Source: Aliagarivorans marinus DSM 23064
Lineage (GTDB): Bacteria; Pseudomonadota; Gammaproteobacteria; Enterobacterales; Celerinatantimonadaceae
Direction: 5' to 3'
DNA: 64,000 nt
Assembly: GCF_000429485.1 (NCBI RefSeq)
Contig: NZ_AUBY01000009.1
Location: forward strand, 186,001-250,000
Shown here: one piece after another, positions 62,723 to 64,000 of the stretch
Position numbering within the stretch: position 1 is the stretch's first letter
How the letters are laid out: every line of letters begins with the position of its first letter
Notes under the pieces: generated by a model
Seen by the model: the letters and a program-made list of their open reading frames with translations, nothing else
Told to the model about the DNA's origin: nothing
Database searches by the model: none
Made by a program: the position numbers and the translations under genes

Positions 62723-64000
62723 CTATTTTAGAGGCAAGCGGATGGTGACTTCCAGCCCTTTATCCTCGCCATTGCTTGCGGCGATCTGTCCGCCATGCTG
62801 GCGAATGGCGGATTCGGCAATCGCCAGCCCCAGACCGACCCCGCCGCTGTCGCGATCGCGTGCCTCGTTGCTGCGATAGAAGGGGCGGAAGATATTTTCA
62901 AGCTCATGGCTTGGCAGTCCCGGCCCATCGTCACTCACGGTTAAGCTCAGCTCGAACTCGTTGTGCTCGAGAGTGAGGCGAACCGTTGACTCGGCATATT
63001 TAAGCGCGTTGCGGCAGATGTTCTCGATAGCGCTGCTTAGCAACTCTGGGTAGGCGATCAGCGCTATGCCTTGTGGATAATGAGCAAAGAACTGTTTGCC
63101 CAGTTGCTCTGCTTCAAACTGACAGTCGCTGGTAAGTGGGCTTAGCAGCTCTTCAAGCTTGAGATGCTGCTGCTGGGCATTGATCTGCATTCTCGACAGT
63201 GACAACAGGGCGGCAATCATCTGCTCTAGCCGCTGGGCTTCACGCTCGATGCGCTGCACTTCGCTGGTGGCTTCGCCTTGGCGTTTTTTGTGTAGTGCCA
63301 GCGCCATGTTCAAGCGGGTCAAGGGTGAGCGAAGCTCATGGCTGATATCGCTTAGCAAGCGGCGCTGGTTCTCGATGGCTTGGTGAAGGGTGACTACCAT
63401 GCGGTTGAGGCTACCGGACAGCCGGCCGATCTCATCACCGCGGCTAAACTCTGGCAGTGGGGTATCTAAGTGGCCCAGTGACACTTGGTTGGCGGCTGAT
63501 TGCAGCTGCTTGAGCGGCCTGACCAAGTGACGAGTGAGTAGCATACACAGACCGATGCTCAGTAATATCGCCACTCCCCATATCAGCTCAGGTGCCACCG
63601 CTAAACGGCGCAGCGACGCCGCACTGGTGGGGCTGACCGGACGCTCCAGATAAAACAGGTAATCTTGGCCACTGATCTCCACCGAAATCGGCCCGAACAG
63701 GATCAATTGATTGTTGCGCGGCTCGCCGTTTTCACCGCGAGGCTCGCCGCCCCGATGCTCAATGATCGACAGTTTGGGCACGCCAATTTGGTCGTTAGTG
63801 GCGATAAAGCGACGCATATGCCGGGGGACTTTTGGGGTATTAATACTGACCCCTTGCTCGTTAATCAAGAACGGTCTGCCGAAGCGGCGCTGGAACTCAC
63901 GGTTCGGTCTTGGGGTAATAGATAGAGGGTCGGCTTCGATCCGCTTAGCGGCGTTGTGCAGGGTGCGCACTGCCCAATCTGGCGCTTCCATATTCTCGGT
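62723..64000 (-). CDS. cpxA: CpxA-like sensor histidine kinase (5' end beyond window)
   Basis: The frame is open through the right edge, so the first part (helix 1 and start of the sensor) is missing; ~425 residues are visible. They show the end of the periplasmic domain, a membrane helix (LIWGVAILLSIGLCMLLT), HAMP (RPLKQLQSAANQVSLGHLD), the phosphoacceptor His in DISHELRSPLTRL, and a HATPase with NICRNALKYA, DDGPGLP and GGVGLGLAI. The order and DISHELRSPLTRL motif are those of CpxA, the envelope-stress kinase. The cpxR partner is expected just beyond the edge. Confidence 0.8.
   Translation of the reverse strand, partial: TENMEAPDWAVRTLHNAAKRIEADPLSITPRPNREFQRRFGRPFLINEQGVSINTPKVPRHMRRFIATNDQIGVPKLSIIEHRGGEPRGENGEPRNNQLILFGPISVEISGQDYLFYLERPVSPTSAASLRRLAVAPELIWGVAILLSIGLCMLLTRHLVRPLKQLQSAANQVSLGHLDTPLPEFSRGDEIGRLSGSLNRMVVTLHQAIENQRRLLSDISHELRSPLTRLNMALALHKKRQGEATSEVQRIEREAQRLEQMIAALLSLSRMQINAQQQHLKLEELLSPLTSDCQFEAEQLGKQFFAHYPQGIALIAYPELLSSAIENICRNALKYAESTVRLTLEHNEFELSLTVSDDGPGLPSHELENIFRPFYRSNEARDRDSGGVGLGLAIAESAIRQHGGQIAASNGEDKGLEVTIRLPLK

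Overview
The window looks like chromosomal core DNA of a gammaproteobacterium of the Shewanella/Ferrimonas type (Alteromonadales). The reasons are the run pckA-hslO-hslR-gspCDEFGHIJKLMN-nudE-cysQ, a caa3-type cytochrome oxidase cluster placed after plsB/lexA, and enterobacterial-like housekeeping genes (cmoM, yceH, pyrBI, glpEG, ubiCA, trmL) in a fairly GC-rich background. The genus is an inference from gene content. Both edges cut genes: the 3' part of a puuB-like oxidase on the left and the 3' part of a cpxA-like kinase on the right.

Layout. 1-1.6 kb: putrescine-oxidation gene end and an aldo/keto reductase. 1.7-2.8 kb: a tRNA cluster Arg(CCG)-His(GTG)-Leu(CAG)-Pro(TGG), like E. coli argX-hisR-leuT-proM, driven by a strong promoter with a GC-rich discriminator. 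The cluster has been partly duplicated, and a second Leu and Pro gene are followed by decayed tRNA-Pro copies in 132-bp tandem repeats, each with its own terminator. 2.9-4.5 kb: a RelV-like small alarmone synthetase with an apparent Sec signal peptide, and cmoM. 4.8-12.5 kb: galM behind a GalR-like operator, a SYLF protein, a hydroxyacid dehydrogenase, yceH, a DUF2860 outer-membrane protein, pyrBI, a DksA-like factor and potF. 12.5-15.7 kb: pckA and the heat-shock pair hslO-hslR.

16-27.4 kb: a complete, tightly overlapped type II secretion operon gspC-N. Its end abuts a 160-bp MITE-like palindromic element that also supplies the end of the facing yrfG gene. 27.6-41.2 kb: nucleotide-metabolism genes, a monohaem cytochrome c5, phosphatases, a circularly permuted GTPase, two unrecognised genes (a membrane coiled-coil protein and an AT-rich lipoprotein that looks acquired), glutathione reductase, an orphan PAS-histidine kinase, prlC and a small MscS channel. 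41.2-46.5 kb: a branched-chain amino acid ABC importer livJHMGF behind a 426-bp region full of inverted repeats. 46.5-52.1 kb: glpE-glpG, a FliL-like gene, ubiC-ubiA and plsB. 52.2-60.9 kb: lexA with two SOS boxes, then the aerobic respiration locus: subunits II (fused to cytochrome c), I and III, Cox11, SURF1, an SCO-like protein, haem A synthase and haem O synthase. A DUF2909 gene sits antisense inside it. 60.9-64 kb: a DinF-like MATE pump, trmL and the cpxA-like gene.

No CRISPR array, prophage, transposase gene or rRNA was seen. The least ordinary items are the tRNA-Pro repeat array, the signal-peptide-bearing RelV, the MITE-like element at gspN/yrfG, the structured DNA upstream of livJ, the AT-rich lipoprotein gene, perfect palindromes upstream of pckA and the cox operon, and the Asn/Gln/Gly tail on GspJ.
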